A stretch of DNA of 64,000 nucleotides, taken from NCBI RefSeq assembly GCF_030323545.1, contig NZ_CP122954.1:62001-126000 (forward strand), in the 5' to 3' direction. Origin of the DNA: Helicobacter pylori (lineage in GTDB: Bacteria > Campylobacterota > Campylobacteria > Campylobacterales > Helicobacteraceae). Position numbers and translations under genes: made by a program. The notes under the pieces are model-generated. The model was given only the letters and a program-made list of their open reading frames with translations, was not told where the DNA came from and did no database searches. Shown in pieces: positions 1-9,003 of this stretch. Numbering within the stretch: the stretch's first letter is position 1; each line of letters opens with the position of its first letter.

Positions 1-830
1 TGTTCAAAATATTTGCAACTCGTATAAACTTATTGTCATTTTTTATATACTCTTGAGATAAGTCGTGCGAGATAATTTCTATCTCTCCTAAATATCCTAA
101 TTTCCTAATAGTTGCAGATATTAAACTTAATGCTCCTATATTTGGATCATGAGATAAAGAATTGTTTTTTGATAGCCTACCAGATATTGTAATTTTATTG
201 TTATATTGAACAATATTGATAGGAGTGTTATTTTTAGGTGCTTTTCTCATATTTTCCTTAAAAGCAATAAGTTCTTCCATAGAATAAAAGGGACATAAAT
301 CTTCATCAAGCCTTTTTCCTAAAATTTCAACTCCGAGCGTCATTAAACATCTTGTGCCAAAAATATTCGTTTGAGTGAGTGTATCTTTTTGAGAAATTTG
401 GAGCGAATAGAGCATAATTTTTCTTGCATTAGGGAAAATAGATGATGCATAAACAAATTTTGAGGCTCTTTGATAAATGCCAGTATTTCGACTTTCACTA
501 TCATCTGTTTTTGTTTCTTCAATAATATAAAGTGGAATATCAGCCAATGGATTAGGATGAGAATCTTGAAAAAATATTAAAAAATCCACAAAGCTCGAAC
601 TACCTGATACATTGATAATGTAAATGTTGCAAATAAAAGGAGAACAAGCACCTAAAACTTGATAGCAAAATGTAAAATTTCCGTTACATCCATCTATAAT
701 AGGGATTATATGAAAGTTTGAGATAAAAATACCTATTCTGTTATCAAGTGCAAATTTTTCAATAATTGTCCTTAAAACATTATCTTTTGGTCGCTCCTCT
801 GTAAGTATCCATAAGTTACTAGCTCTCATT
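1..830 (-). CDS. Restriction endonuclease, PD-(D/E)xK type (C-terminal end cut by window)
   Basis: The frame opens with ATG at 830 (MRASNLWILTEERPKDN) and stays open to base 1, giving at least 276 residues. Around residues 80-115 a stretch with FVDFLIFF followed by YIIEETKTDD fits the D...ExK catalytic signature of PD-(D/E)xK nucleases. It lies 61 nt after an adenine methyltransferase gene on the same strand, so it is most likely the nuclease of that modification system and would cut DNA lacking the cognate methylation. In strain 26695 this place, next to polA, holds HP1471, annotated as a type IIS restriction enzyme. I cannot read the recognition site from the sequence. The C-terminus lies outside the window, so I cannot say whether the gene is intact. 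Confidence 0.7.
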
Positions 831-891
831 TTTCATCCTTAATAAAATTACAAAGTATTTTATCAAAAGGCAACTTGCATAAAAGAAAAAC

Positions 892-2031
892 CTACTTTTT
901 TTTGAACACTAAAATAAATTGATGAATTTGATTTGCAACAAATGAAAATGGGTAACCGTAGGGATATAAATTAACATTTAAATCGGCCCAAATTTTATTT
1001 CCTATATAGTTTAACTCATTGATTGTGTTTAAGGTTTTAATTATGTCAGCGTGAAGCAGATTATCCTTGTCCCCTTTTGGTTGCAAGTCTTTAATAAAAA
1101 CAATCAAATGCCCACCTTTCTTTAAATATTTTATGCTATATCCAACACTTTCTTTAAATTTTTCCAAAAACTCTTGCCAATTCATATTGCCCAAGTCATT
1201 TTTTAAATTTGTAAAGGGAGTAGGTGAAGTATCTTTTTTTTGTTTTAAGGTCTCTCCTGTTTTTGGACGAGACAGCATATCACCATAAGGAGGATCTATT
1301 AAAATAAGACTAGCAAGTTCATTTTTAAACAAATTTTGCATGAGATTATTGTTCTTTAAAAGCTCTAAGCTATCTCCGCATATAAATTTTTGCTCCTTTA
1401 AATCCAAGTTCTTATTCGCTTTCATATATATGTCCTTATAGCGATCAGATAAATCAAAACCTATAGCTTTTCTATTACACAGTGAACTGCCAAGTAATGT
1501 TCCTCCTACTCCAGCAAAATAATCAAACACAAGTTCATCCTCTTTTGTAAAAAAAGAAATTATATCTCGCATAAGCTGTGGAGGCTTTGGAGAAGGATGC
1601 TCTTTTCTTATTTCGTGAGCATAGCTATCCTTTCCGCTAGTTTTATATCTAGTGCATAAAACAGAATTTAAAAAATAGTTCCATTCTGCTCCGCTTAAGT
1701 CGTTAAGCTTATTTTTTAAGTGGTATTTTTTGCCATTCTCTAATTGTATAACTTGTTTTGATTTGCCGATAATAACTGCCTTGTCTATATCGTTTTTTAC
1801 CCATTTGGGCAAAATTTCAATTTCCTTTTTATTCAGACATTCGATCGCTTTAATTTTTGGCTTACTATCGTCATTTTTATTAACTCGCTCTTTGTTTTTT
1901 AGCTCTTTAATCTTATTTTCTAGTCCATTCTTAATTATATTTAAAATCTCATTAAATACTTCATCGCTATATTTTTCTAAGTGTTTCTTATGAAGAATTT
2001 TATCTAATTCTAATTTATTGATTAAATTCAT
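892..2031 (-). CDS. DNA adenine/cytosine-N4 methyltransferase of the R-M system
   Basis: 379 aa. It shows HPSPKPPQLM (motif X), then FDYFAGVGGTLLGS (motif I, AdoMet binding), then LILIDPPYGDM (motif IV, DPPY catalytic loop). The DPPY form is typical of amino-methyltransferases, mostly N6-adenine. The first 110 residues are lysine-rich and helical, without a motif I recognise. ATG at 2031 lies 3 nt after the stop of the upstream methyltransferase, so the two are cotranscribed. Having two different methyltransferases beside one nuclease is usual for enzymes with asymmetric sites, where each strand needs its own enzyme. It is as AT-rich as its operon neighbours and poorer in GC than polA next door, which fits horizontal gain. 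Confidence 0.85.
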   Translation of the reverse strand: MNLINKLELDKILHKKHLEKYSDEVFNEILNIIKNGLENKIKELKNKERVNKNDDSKPKIKAIECLNKKEIEILPKWVKNDIDKAVIIGKSKQVIQLENGKKYHLKNKLNDLSGAEWNYFLNSVLCTRYKTSGKDSYAHEIRKEHPSPKPPQLMRDIISFFTKEDELVFDYFAGVGGTLLGSSLCNRKAIGFDLSDRYKDIYMKANKNLDLKEQKFICGDSLELLKNNNLMQNLFKNELASLILIDPPYGDMLSRPKTGETLKQKKDTSPTPFTNLKNDLGNMNWQEFLEKFKESVGYSIKYLKKGGHLIVFIKDLQPKGDKDNLLHADIIKTLNTINELNYIGNKIWADLNVNLYPYGYPFSFVANQIHQFILVFKKK

Positions 2032-2034
2032 GTT

Positions 2035-3042
2035 TTACCTTTTTTCTATATAGAAAAGCAATTCGTTTATATGGTTTTTAGCTTCTCCACTTGTCCTTTT
2101 GTATCTTTTATATGGTATCTTTTTCATCTTGTAGCTTTCAAATTTAGCATATTGTCTTAATAGATTTTCTATCTCCAACATACTCATTATGCCTTCATCA
2201 TTGTAACTTAAGACTATGTGCTTAAAATTCGCTTCTTTTACAATATGTTCTAGTTCGCTCAAAGCTTTTTTCGAGTTGCAAAATTTAGATTTTAATTCTC
2301 TATATTCCCTAATTCCTACTTTGCCTTTTATTTGTGGATTATCATATTTGGCTATAGTTTCAAGTATGTGATAGTTTGCTCCATATTGCCTTGAATTATA
2401 TGGGGGATCAAGATATAAAATATCTCCTGATATTTCCTTTATAAGTTCTTTCGCATCTCTATTAAATACAAAGTGCTTTGATGTATTTGTAGTGGTTAAT
2501 TCTATTGGATTTAGCGTTAATGTTTTAAGTGCTCTTTTATCCCAAATTTTAAGATAAGCTCCATAAGTTCCAGTAGTGTTTGAAACAAAAGGAACGGCCT
2601 CTATTAGGCAAGCTAAAAGATAAAAATATTCATCCTGATTTATATTATTTTGAATATACCATTCTTCAATGGTTTGTCTTATAAAATCTATTTTTAGGGC
2701 ATTTTCATTTGTAAAAAACATTCTTTCGTTATGCTTGTTTGGAGAATAGTTTTCATAAAAGAAAGCACTACTTAAATTTCCCATGTTGTTATTTAGAAAA
2801 TCAAGAGGATTTAATTTTAGACCCATGAAAGTAGGTCTTTCATTGTTGCACAAATAAGCTTTTTGTAGAACATAAGAAAAATATAGTAAGTCGTTTGAAA
2901 TAATTTTATATTTTTGTTTAAAGTATCTTGCTACACAAGCAGTCCCTGAAAATATATCACAAAAAGTTTGCCCTTTTATATATGTTGGCAATATGCTTTC
3001 TATCTCTTTTAATAAAGATATTTTTGAACCAATAAATCTCAT
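2035..3042 (-). CDS. D12-class N6-adenine DNA methyltransferase
   Basis: 335 aa. The N-terminus MRFIGSKISLL carries the RxIGSK signature of D12 (Dam-like) adenine methyltransferases. Motif I is DIFSGTACVARYFK near residues 28-41, and motif IV is DILYLDPPYNSRQY near residue 210. It transfers a methyl group from AdoMet to adenine N6 in its target. It overlaps the controller gene upstream by the four bases ATGA and precedes the second methyltransferase by 3 nt. The two methyltransferases belong to different sequence classes, so this is not a simple duplication. Length and motifs look complete. Confidence 0.88.
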   Translation of the reverse strand: MRFIGSKISLLKEIESILPTYIKGQTFCDIFSGTACVARYFKQKYKIISNDLLYFSYVLQKAYLCNNERPTFMGLKLNPLDFLNNNMGNLSSAFFYENYSPNKHNERMFFTNENALKIDFIRQTIEEWYIQNNINQDEYFYLLACLIEAVPFVSNTTGTYGAYLKIWDKRALKTLTLNPIELTTTNTSKHFVFNRDAKELIKEISGDILYLDPPYNSRQYGANYHILETIAKYDNPQIKGKVGIREYRELKSKFCNSKKALSELEHIVKEANFKHIVLSYNDEGIMSMLEIENLLRQYAKFESYKMKKIPYKRYKRTSGEAKNHINELLFYIEKR

Positions 3043-3278
3043 TTAACCCTACTTGTCTGCCATGCCCTAACAATTTTTACAATATCGTCATCATTGAGCT
3101 GCGAAAACATATCTAAAATAGCTCTCATTGCTAATGGCTGATTAACATCTCTTAGCCACTCTGTATATGTTCGCAAAGACACTCCAAGTCTATTTGCCAT
3201 CTCTTGTTGTGAAATATTTTGTATTTCTTTGCTCTCTATGAGAGCATGTATTTTCTTTAATATTTGCGATAGTTTCAT
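3039..3278 (-). CDS. Small HTH regulator, likely R-M controller protein
   Basis: 79 aa. ISQQEMANRLGVSLRTYTEWLRD (written here as a motif around residues 23-44) is a Cro/Xre-type helix-turn-helix. The gene is first in the operon, ahead of two methyltransferases and a nuclease. That is the place of controller (C) proteins, which delay nuclease expression when the system enters a new host. It overlaps the next gene by ATGA. A -10 box lies 31-36 nt upstream of the start. The control role is inferred from position and size; a general regulator is possible. Confidence 0.7.
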   Translation of the reverse strand: MKLSQILKKIHALIESKEIQNISQQEMANRLGVSLRTYTEWLRDVNQPLAMRAILDMFSQLNDDDIVKIVRAWQTSRVK

Positions 3279-3308
3279 AAATTTATACCTTTCATATTAA
3301 ATTCTTTT

Positions 3309-3314
3309 ATTATA
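3309..3314 (-). promoter_or_regulatory. -10 box for the R-M operon
   Basis: On the minus strand the bases read TATAAT, a perfect sigma-80 -10 hexamer. They are placed so that transcription would start near 3302, about 24 nt before the ATG of the HTH gene. H. pylori promoters often lack a clear -35, and none stands out here. The rest of 3279-3569, between this operon and polA, is AT-rich. It holds one 64-codon frame that I do not believe. Confidence 0.5.
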
Positions 3315-3569
3315 CCTAAAATATCCTTAAAAGAGATTTAAATATGTATATTATAAATATTTTTATGTATAAAATAACTATTAAAATAGGTAAGTTAAAT
3401 ATGGAGCAATATTTTTACTATCAGCTCAATACTGCAACGCTAAAATCCATGCTACAAAAGAAGTCATCAGCCACGAAACGCCAACCCAAAAAGACTCGTT
3501 GTTTTGAAACAGATGAGGTCCAGCTTGTGTTACAATAAACTTAAAATTCGCTTGATTGAAGAGGGTTGA

Positions 3570-6236
3570 ATGATGGAGCAGCCAGTCATTAGAGAGGGGA
3601 CTTTAGCTTTAATTGATACTTTTGCGTATTTGTTTAGAAGCTATTACATGAGCGCTAAAAATAAGCCTTTAACGAATGATAAGGGCTTTCCTACGGGGCT
3701 TTTAACGGGGCTTGTGGGCATGGTTAAAAAATTTTATAAGGATAAAAAAAACATGCCTTTTATCGTGTTCGCTCTAGAAAGCCAGACTAAAACTAAAAGA
3801 GCTGAAAAATTGGGCGAATACAAACAAAATCGCAAAGACGCCCCTAAAGAGATGCTTTTACAAATCCCTATCGCCTTAGAATGGTTGCAAAAAATGGGTT
3901 TTACTTGCGTGGAGGTGAGCGGGTTTGAAGCTGATGATGTTATCGCAAGCTTAGCCACGCTAAGCCCTTATAAAACCCGCATTTATTCTAAAGATAAGGA
4001 TTTTAACCAGCTTTTGAGCGATAAAATCGCGCTTTTTGATGGCAAAACGGAGTTTTTGGCGAAAGATTGCGTGGAAAAATACGGGATTTTGCCGAGTCAA
4101 TTCACGGATTATCAGGGCATTGTGGGGGATAGCAGCGATAATTACAAGGGGGTTAAAGGCATTGGGAGCAAGAACGCTAAAGAATTGTTACAGCGGTTAG
4201 GGAGTTTGGAAAAAATCTATGAAAATTTAGACTTGGCGAAAAATTTACTCAGCCCTAAAATGTATCAAGCCCTTATACAAGACAAAGAGAGCGCGTTTTT
4301 AAGCAAAGAATTAGCCACTTTAGAAAGAGGGTGTATTCAAGAATTTGATTTTTCAAGTTGCACTTTTCCTAGCGAAAACCCCTTATTGAAAATTAAAGAC
4401 GAATTGAAAGAATATGGTTTTATTTCTACTTTAAGGGATCTAGAAAATTCCCCTACGCCTTTAATTTTAGACAGCGTGCCCCTATTAGAAAACGCCCCTA
4501 AAAAATCACGCATGATCGTTTTGGAAAACACCGCGCCTTTGAGTGCGTTTTTAGAAAAATTAAAAAATTCTAACGCTAGAGTTTTTATGCGCTTGGTGTT
4601 AAATAAAGAAAGAAAAGTTCTGGCCCTAGCGTTTTTATTAGAAGATCAAGGCTATTTTTTACCTTTAGAAGAGGCGCTATTTTTGCCCTTTTCTGTAGAA
4701 TTTTTGCAAAACGCTTTTTCTCAAATATTGCAGCATGCACAAATCATTGGGCATGATTTAAAACCCTTGTTAAGCTTTTTAAAAGCCAAATACCAGGTGC
4801 CTTTAGAAAACATCCGCATCCAAGACACTCAAATTTTAGCGTTTTTAAAAAATCCGGAAAAAGTGGGGTTTGATGAAGTTTTAAAGGAATATTTAAAAGA
4901 AGAATTAGTTCCGCATGAAACAATCAAAGATTTTAAGATTAAAAGTAAGGTGGAAAAATTAGAGCAATTGGATATGGAATTAAACGCTTTAAAGCGTTTG
5001 TGCGAGTATTTTGAAAAAGGGGGATTGGAAGAAAACTTGCTTGCTTTGGCTAGAGGAGTTGAAACGCCGTTTGTGAAAGTCTTAATAGGCATGGAATTTC
5101 AAGGCTTTAAGATTGATGTGCCTTATTTCAAGCGATTAGAGCAGGAGTTTAAGAATGAATTGCATGTTTTAGAGCGCCAAATTTTAGAACTAATTGGCGT
5201 GGATTTTAACCTCAACTCCCCCAAACAACTCAGCGAGATTTTGTATGAAAAATTAGGGCTTCCTAAAAATAAAAGCCATTCTACCGATGAAAAAAGCTTG
5301 TTAAAAATCCTAGACAAGCACCCAAGCATCCCTTTGATTTTAGAATACAGAGAATTGAATAAGCTTTTTAACACTTACACCACCCCCTTATTGCGCCTAA
5401 AAGACAAAGACGATAAAATCCATACCACTTTCATCCAAACCGGTACAGCTACCGGGCGTTTAAGCTCGCATTCGCCTAATTTGCAAAATATCCCGGTGCG
5501 ATCGCCTAAAGGCTTACTCATTCGTAAGGGCTTTATCGCTAGCTCTAAAGAATATTGTTTGCTAGGGGTGGATTATTCGCAGATTGAATTGCGCTTGTTA
5601 GCCCATTTTAGCCAGGATAAGGATTTAATAGATGCGTTTTTAAAGGGGCGAGACATCCATTTAGAAACTTCTAAGGCGTTGTTTGGAGAAGATTTGGCCA
5701 AAGAAAAACGATCCATCGCTAAAAGCATTAATTTTGGGCTGGTGTATGGCATGGGGAGCAAGAAATTGAGCGAAACTTTAAACATCCCTTTAAATGAGGC
5801 TAAAAGCTACATAGAAGCGTATTTCAAACGATTCCCTAGCATCAAAGATTATTTGAACCGCATGAAAGAAGAGATTTTAAAAACTTCTAAAGCCTTCACT
5901 TTGCTTGGGCGTTATCGGGTGTTTGATTTTACCGGCGTGAATGATTATATTAAGGGCAATTATTTGCGAGAGGGCGTGAATGCGATTTTTCAAGGGAGTG
6001 CCAGCGATTTATTGAAATTAGGCATGCTCAAAGTGAGCGAGCGTTTCAAAAATAACCCTTCAGTTAGGCTGCTTTTGCAAGTGCATGACGAATTGATTTT
6101 TGAGATTGAAGAAAAAAACGCCCCAGAGTTGCAGCAAGAAATCCAACGCATCCTCAATGATGAAGTTTATCCTTTGAGGGTGCCGTTAGAAACGAGCGCG
6201 TTTATGGCTAAGCGTTGGAATGAACTAAAAGGTTAG
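3570..6236 (+). CDS. polA: DNA polymerase I
   Basis: 888 aa from ATG 3570 (a second ATG follows at 3573). The N-terminal 290 residues are the 5'-3' exonuclease/FEN domain: LIDTFAYLFRSYYM, then FEADDVIASLA, then YSKDKDFNQLL and GDSSDNYKGVKGIG. The C-terminal half is the family A polymerase: TGRLSSHSPNLQNIPVR, motif A VDYSQIELRLLAHFS, motif B RSIAKSINFGLVYGMG and motif C LLQVHDELIFE. The middle 3'-5' exonuclease-like domain has no clear DxE metal site, as in other Helicobacter enzymes, so proofreading is probably absent. It fills gaps and removes RNA primers in replication and repair. It is transcribed away from the R-M operon. Confidence 0.97.
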   Translation: MMEQPVIREGTLALIDTFAYLFRSYYMSAKNKPLTNDKGFPTGLLTGLVGMVKKFYKDKKNMPFIVFALESQTKTKRAEKLGEYKQNRKDAPKEMLLQIPIALEWLQKMGFTCVEVSGFEADDVIASLATLSPYKTRIYSKDKDFNQLLSDKIALFDGKTEFLAKDCVEKYGILPSQFTDYQGIVGDSSDNYKGVKGIGSKNAKELLQRLGSLEKIYENLDLAKNLLSPKMYQALIQDKESAFLSKELATLERGCIQEFDFSSCTFPSENPLLKIKDELKEYGFISTLRDLENSPTPLILDSVPLLENAPKKSRMIVLENTAPLSAFLEKLKNSNARVFMRLVLNKERKVLALAFLLEDQGYFLPLEEALFLPFSVEFLQNAFSQILQHAQIIGHDLKPLLSFLKAKYQVPLENIRIQDTQILAFLKNPEKVGFDEVLKEYLKEELVPHETIKDFKIKSKVEKLEQLDMELNALKRLCEYFEKGGLEENLLALARGVETPFVKVLIGMEFQGFKIDVPYFKRLEQEFKNELHVLERQILELIGVDFNLNSPKQLSEILYEKLGLPKNKSHSTDEKSLLKILDKHPSIPLILEYRELNKLFNTYTTPLLRLKDKDDKIHTTFIQTGTATGRLSSHSPNLQNIPVRSPKGLLIRKGFIASSKEYCLLGVDYSQIELRLLAHFSQDKDLIDAFLKGRDIHLETSKALFGEDLAKEKRSIAKSINFGLVYGMGSKKLSETLNIPLNEAKSYIEAYFKRFPSIKDYLNRMKEEILKTSKAFTLLGRYRVFDFTGVNDYIKGNYLREGVNAIFQGSASDLLKLGMLKVSERFKNNPSVRLLLQVHDELIFEIEEKNAPELQQEIQRILNDEVYPLRVPLETSAFMAKRWNELKG

Positions 6237-6349
6237 TTTTTTAATTAAGTTTAAGAAAAAATATATTATTATTTCTTTATAAGTAATACTTAGCCATTTT
6301 AAGCTAATATAATATAAAGTGATTATCAAAAATAAAGGGAAAAGACTGA

Positions 6350-7096
6350 ATGTTGAAAAGAATTATATTATTAGGGGCTTTGGGTGTTGGAGCGAGCGCT
6401 GAAGAGAGTGCGGCTTTTGTGGGAGTCAATTACCAGGTGAGCATGATACAAAATCAGACTAAAATGGTGAATGACAACGGCTTGCAAAAGCCTTTGATAA
6501 AGTTCCCGCCTTATGCAGGAGCGGGTTTTGAAGTGGGCTATAAGCAATTTTTTGGTAAGAAAAAATGGTTTGGTGCGCGTTATTATGGGTTTTTTGACTA
6601 CGCGCACAACCGCTTTGGCGTGATGAAAAAGGGTATCCCGGTGGGCGAGAGCGGGTTTATTTACAATAGCTTTAGTTTTGGAGGGACGACCTTAACGGAG
6701 AGGGATTCCTATCAAGGGCAATACTATGTCAATTTATTCACTTATGGTGTAGGGTTGGATACGCTGTGGAATTTTGTGAATAAAGAAAACATGGTTTTTG
6801 GTTTTGTGGTGGGGATCCAATTAGCCGGGGATAGTTGGGCAACGAGCATCAGTAAAGAGATCGCTCATTATGCAAAACACCACAGCAATTCCAGTTATAG
6901 CCCGGCTAATTTCCAGTTTTTATGGAAGTTTGGGGTGCGCACCCATATCGCTAAACACAACAGCTTGGAATTAGGGATTAAAGTGCCTACGATCACACAC
7001 CGGCTTTTCTCCATTACCAACGAAAAGGGATACACCTTGCAGGCTGATGTGCGTAGAGTCTATGCGTTTCAAATCAGTTATTTGAGGGATTTTTAA
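6350..7096 (+). CDS. Outer membrane protein (HP1469-like)
   Basis: 248 aa with a signal peptide, MLKRIILLGALGVGASA, cut before EES. The mature protein alternates glycine and aromatic residues, as beta-barrels do. It ends in VYAFQISYLRDF, with the terminal Phe that H. pylori outer membrane proteins use as the BamA recognition signal. It belongs to the broad H. pylori OMP family by position and C-terminal pattern; I cannot assign a ligand. TATAAT-like sequence near 6310 and a GGGAAAAG ribosome site precede the start. It looks monocistronic, as ilvE has its own ribosome site 50 nt on. Confidence 0.85.
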   Translation: MLKRIILLGALGVGASAEESAAFVGVNYQVSMIQNQTKMVNDNGLQKPLIKFPPYAGAGFEVGYKQFFGKKKWFGARYYGFFDYAHNRFGVMKKGIPVGESGFIYNSFSFGGTTLTERDSYQGQYYVNLFTYGVGLDTLWNFVNKENMVFGFVVGIQLAGDSWATSISKEIAHYAKHHSNSSYSPANFQFLWKFGVRTHIAKHNSLELGIKVPTITHRLFSITNEKGYTLQADVRRVYAFQISYLRDF

Positions 7097-7147
7097 CCCC
7101 TTTTTAGATACAATCACACCTAAAACTATCCATTTAAAGGTGTGAAA

Positions 7148-8170
7148 ATGGCAAATTCAGAAAATTTAGACTGGAAAAATTTAGGCTTTAGCTACATTAA
7201 AACGGACTTTCGCTTCATCGCTACTTATAAAAACGGCTCTTGGTCGCAAGGCAAATTGGTGAGCGAAAATGTGTTGCAACTCAGCGAAGGCTCGCCGGCC
7301 TTACACTACGGGCAGGCTTGTTTTGAAGGTTTGAAGGCTTACCGCTCTCAAAAGGGGAAAGCTTTACTTTTTCGCCCTTTAGAAAACGCCAAGCGCTTGC
7401 AAACTTCATGCGAAAGACTGCTCATGCCCAAAGTGAGCGAAGAGCTGTTTTTAAGGGCATGCGCTGAAGTAATAAAAGCGAATCAAAAATGGCTCGCTCC
7501 TTATAAAAGCGGGGCGAGTTTGTATTTGCGCCCTTTTGTCATAGGCGTAGGGGATAATTTGGGGGTGAAGCCGGCCAGCGAATACCTTTTTATCGTGTTT
7601 TGCGCGCCTGTGGGGGTGTATTTTAAGGGGGGTATAGAAAAAGGAGGGGCTAGGTTTATCACTACGGCGTTTGATAGGGCCGCGCCTAAAGGCACCGGTG
7701 GGGTGAAAGTGGGGGGGAATTATGCTGCAAGCCTGTTAGCCCACAAAATAGCCACAGAGCAAGGCTATGATGATTGCATTTATTTAGACCCTACCACGCA
7801 CACTAAAATTGAAGAAGTGGGGGCGGCGAATTTTTTTGGCATCACGCATGATGATGCCTTTATCACCCCGCATTCGCCAAGCATTCTGCCAAGCATTACA
7901 AGAAAAAGCTTGATGGTTTTGGCTAAAGAATGTTTGAATCTCAAAGTAGAAGAGAGGGAAATCCTAATGGATGAGTTGGGCATGTTTAGAGAAGCTGGAG
8001 CGTGCGGGACAGCTGCGATCATTACGCCCATTAAAGAAATCGCGCATAACAACAAGTCTTATTTTTTTGAAGCACCGGGCAATACCACTAAACAACTCTA
8101 TGATTTGCTTTTATCCATCCAGCAAGGCGAACAAGAAGCCCCCAAAGATTGGATTTTTGAAGTTTGCTAA
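7148..8170 (+). CDS. ilvE: Branched-chain amino acid aminotransferase
   Basis: 340 aa from ATG 7148. A GTG two codons earlier lacks spacing for the AAGG ribosome site at 7137-7140. It is a PLP fold-type IV enzyme. [19 protein letters not shown] is the classic N-terminal signature. [15 protein letters not shown] holds the lysine that binds [12 protein letters not shown] and GTAAIITPI complete the cofactor pocket. It interconverts Leu, Ile and Val with their keto acids, using glutamate. H. pylori needs these amino acids from outside, so the enzyme probably runs in degradation or salvage. The gene is convergent with the OMP gene at 8175. Confidence 0.96.
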   Translation: MANSENLDWKNLGFSYIKTDFRFIATYKNGSWSQGKLVSENVLQLSEGSPALHYGQACFEGLKAYRSQKGKALLFRPLENAKRLQTSCERLLMPKVSEELFLRACAEVIKANQKWLAPYKSGASLYLRPFVIGVGDNLGVKPASEYLFIVFCAPVGVYFKGGIEKGGARFITTAFDRAAPKGTGGVKVGGNYAASLLAHKIATEQGYDDCIYLDPTTHTKIEEVGAANFFGITHDDAFITPHSPSILPSITRKSLMVLAKECLNLKVEEREILMDELGMFREAGACGTAAIITPIKEIAHNNKSYFFEAPGNTTKQLYDLLLSIQQGEQEAPKDWIFEVC

Positions 8171-8174
8171 AAGG

Positions 8175-8870
8175 TTAAAATTTATAGCTGTATGCCGCAT
8201 AAAATAAGGGCGAAGTCTCAAAGCGTTTGGAGCTAGAAAGCAATCTGGCGGTGGGTAAGATCTTAAACCCTAATTCAATGCGGTGTCTTAAAAAAAGCGT
8301 GAGCATAACCCCCCCATTAATCGCTAATCCCCCTGAAACCACAGAATGTTTAAAAAACTTGAAATTTTGCTTGTCTGTATAAACGACTAAAGCCCCCCTA
8401 GCTCCTCCAAACGCTCCCAAATAATGCTTATAACTCCCTAACGGGAATTCCATAATCACATCCAAACCCACCGCAAGCATGGTAAAAAAAGAGTTTGTAG
8501 GATCTTTATGGCTTTGGTAATTCACTTTTCCTGACCCAAGATCCCATGCAAAAACCCCCCTAATCCCGATATATTTTTTAAAAAAACTTTGCACGCCGGT
8601 TTTTAAATTGAGCGTTGCAATCCAATCTTTCATTTCCTGGCCTTGATAGTCCTTAATGGCCTCTACAGCGCCAAACCCTCCTAAAAAATACCACCCGCTT
8701 TTTTTACGAGTGAGCTTTTGGTGGTTAATGATGCTTCTATAGAGCTTTTCATGGGCTTCTTGGTAATTTTTTTTGGGGGTTTTATCGTGCAAAATAGGCA
8801 TTGCATCAAGGGGCGAAACAACCAAACCCCCCATTAAGAAAACACAAAAAAAAATAATTTTTTTAAACAT
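8175..8870 (-). CDS. Outer membrane protein (HP1467-like)
   Basis: 231 aa. The signal peptide MFKKIIFFCVFLMGGLVVSPLDA is followed by a mature barrel-like sequence ending in PLFYAAYSYKF, with the C-terminal aromatic OMP signature. It resembles the other small H. pylori OMPs in its tail (glycine-rich strands, repeated aromatic residues) but has no recognisable adhesin domain. Its stop lies 4 nt from the stop of ilvE, so the two genes are tail to tail. Function unknown. Confidence 0.82.
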   Translation of the reverse strand: MFKKIIFFCVFLMGGLVVSPLDAMPILHDKTPKKNYQEAHEKLYRSIINHQKLTRKKSGWYFLGGFGAVEAIKDYQGQEMKDWIATLNLKTGVQSFFKKYIGIRGVFAWDLGSGKVNYQSHKDPTNSFFTMLAVGLDVIMEFPLGSYKHYLGAFGGARGALVVYTDKQNFKFFKHSVVSGGLAINGGVMLTLFLRHRIELGFKILPTARLLSSSKRFETSPLFYAAYSYKF

Positions 8871-9003
8871 TTTAAAAATAATTAATCCTTTATTAAACAG
8901 AGTATTGTTTAACCTTTTGTTTTATCATTGTGTTAAAATAGTCGTTTTAACAAACGAAATTTTGTTAATAGATTTTACCTAATCTGAGAGAGAATATATT
9001 TTA

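Noticed and set aside
3344-3538. 64-codon frame between the R-M operon and polA
   Set aside because: No ribosome site, no family features and low-complexity start; it may be a remnant of an older gene but cannot be supported.
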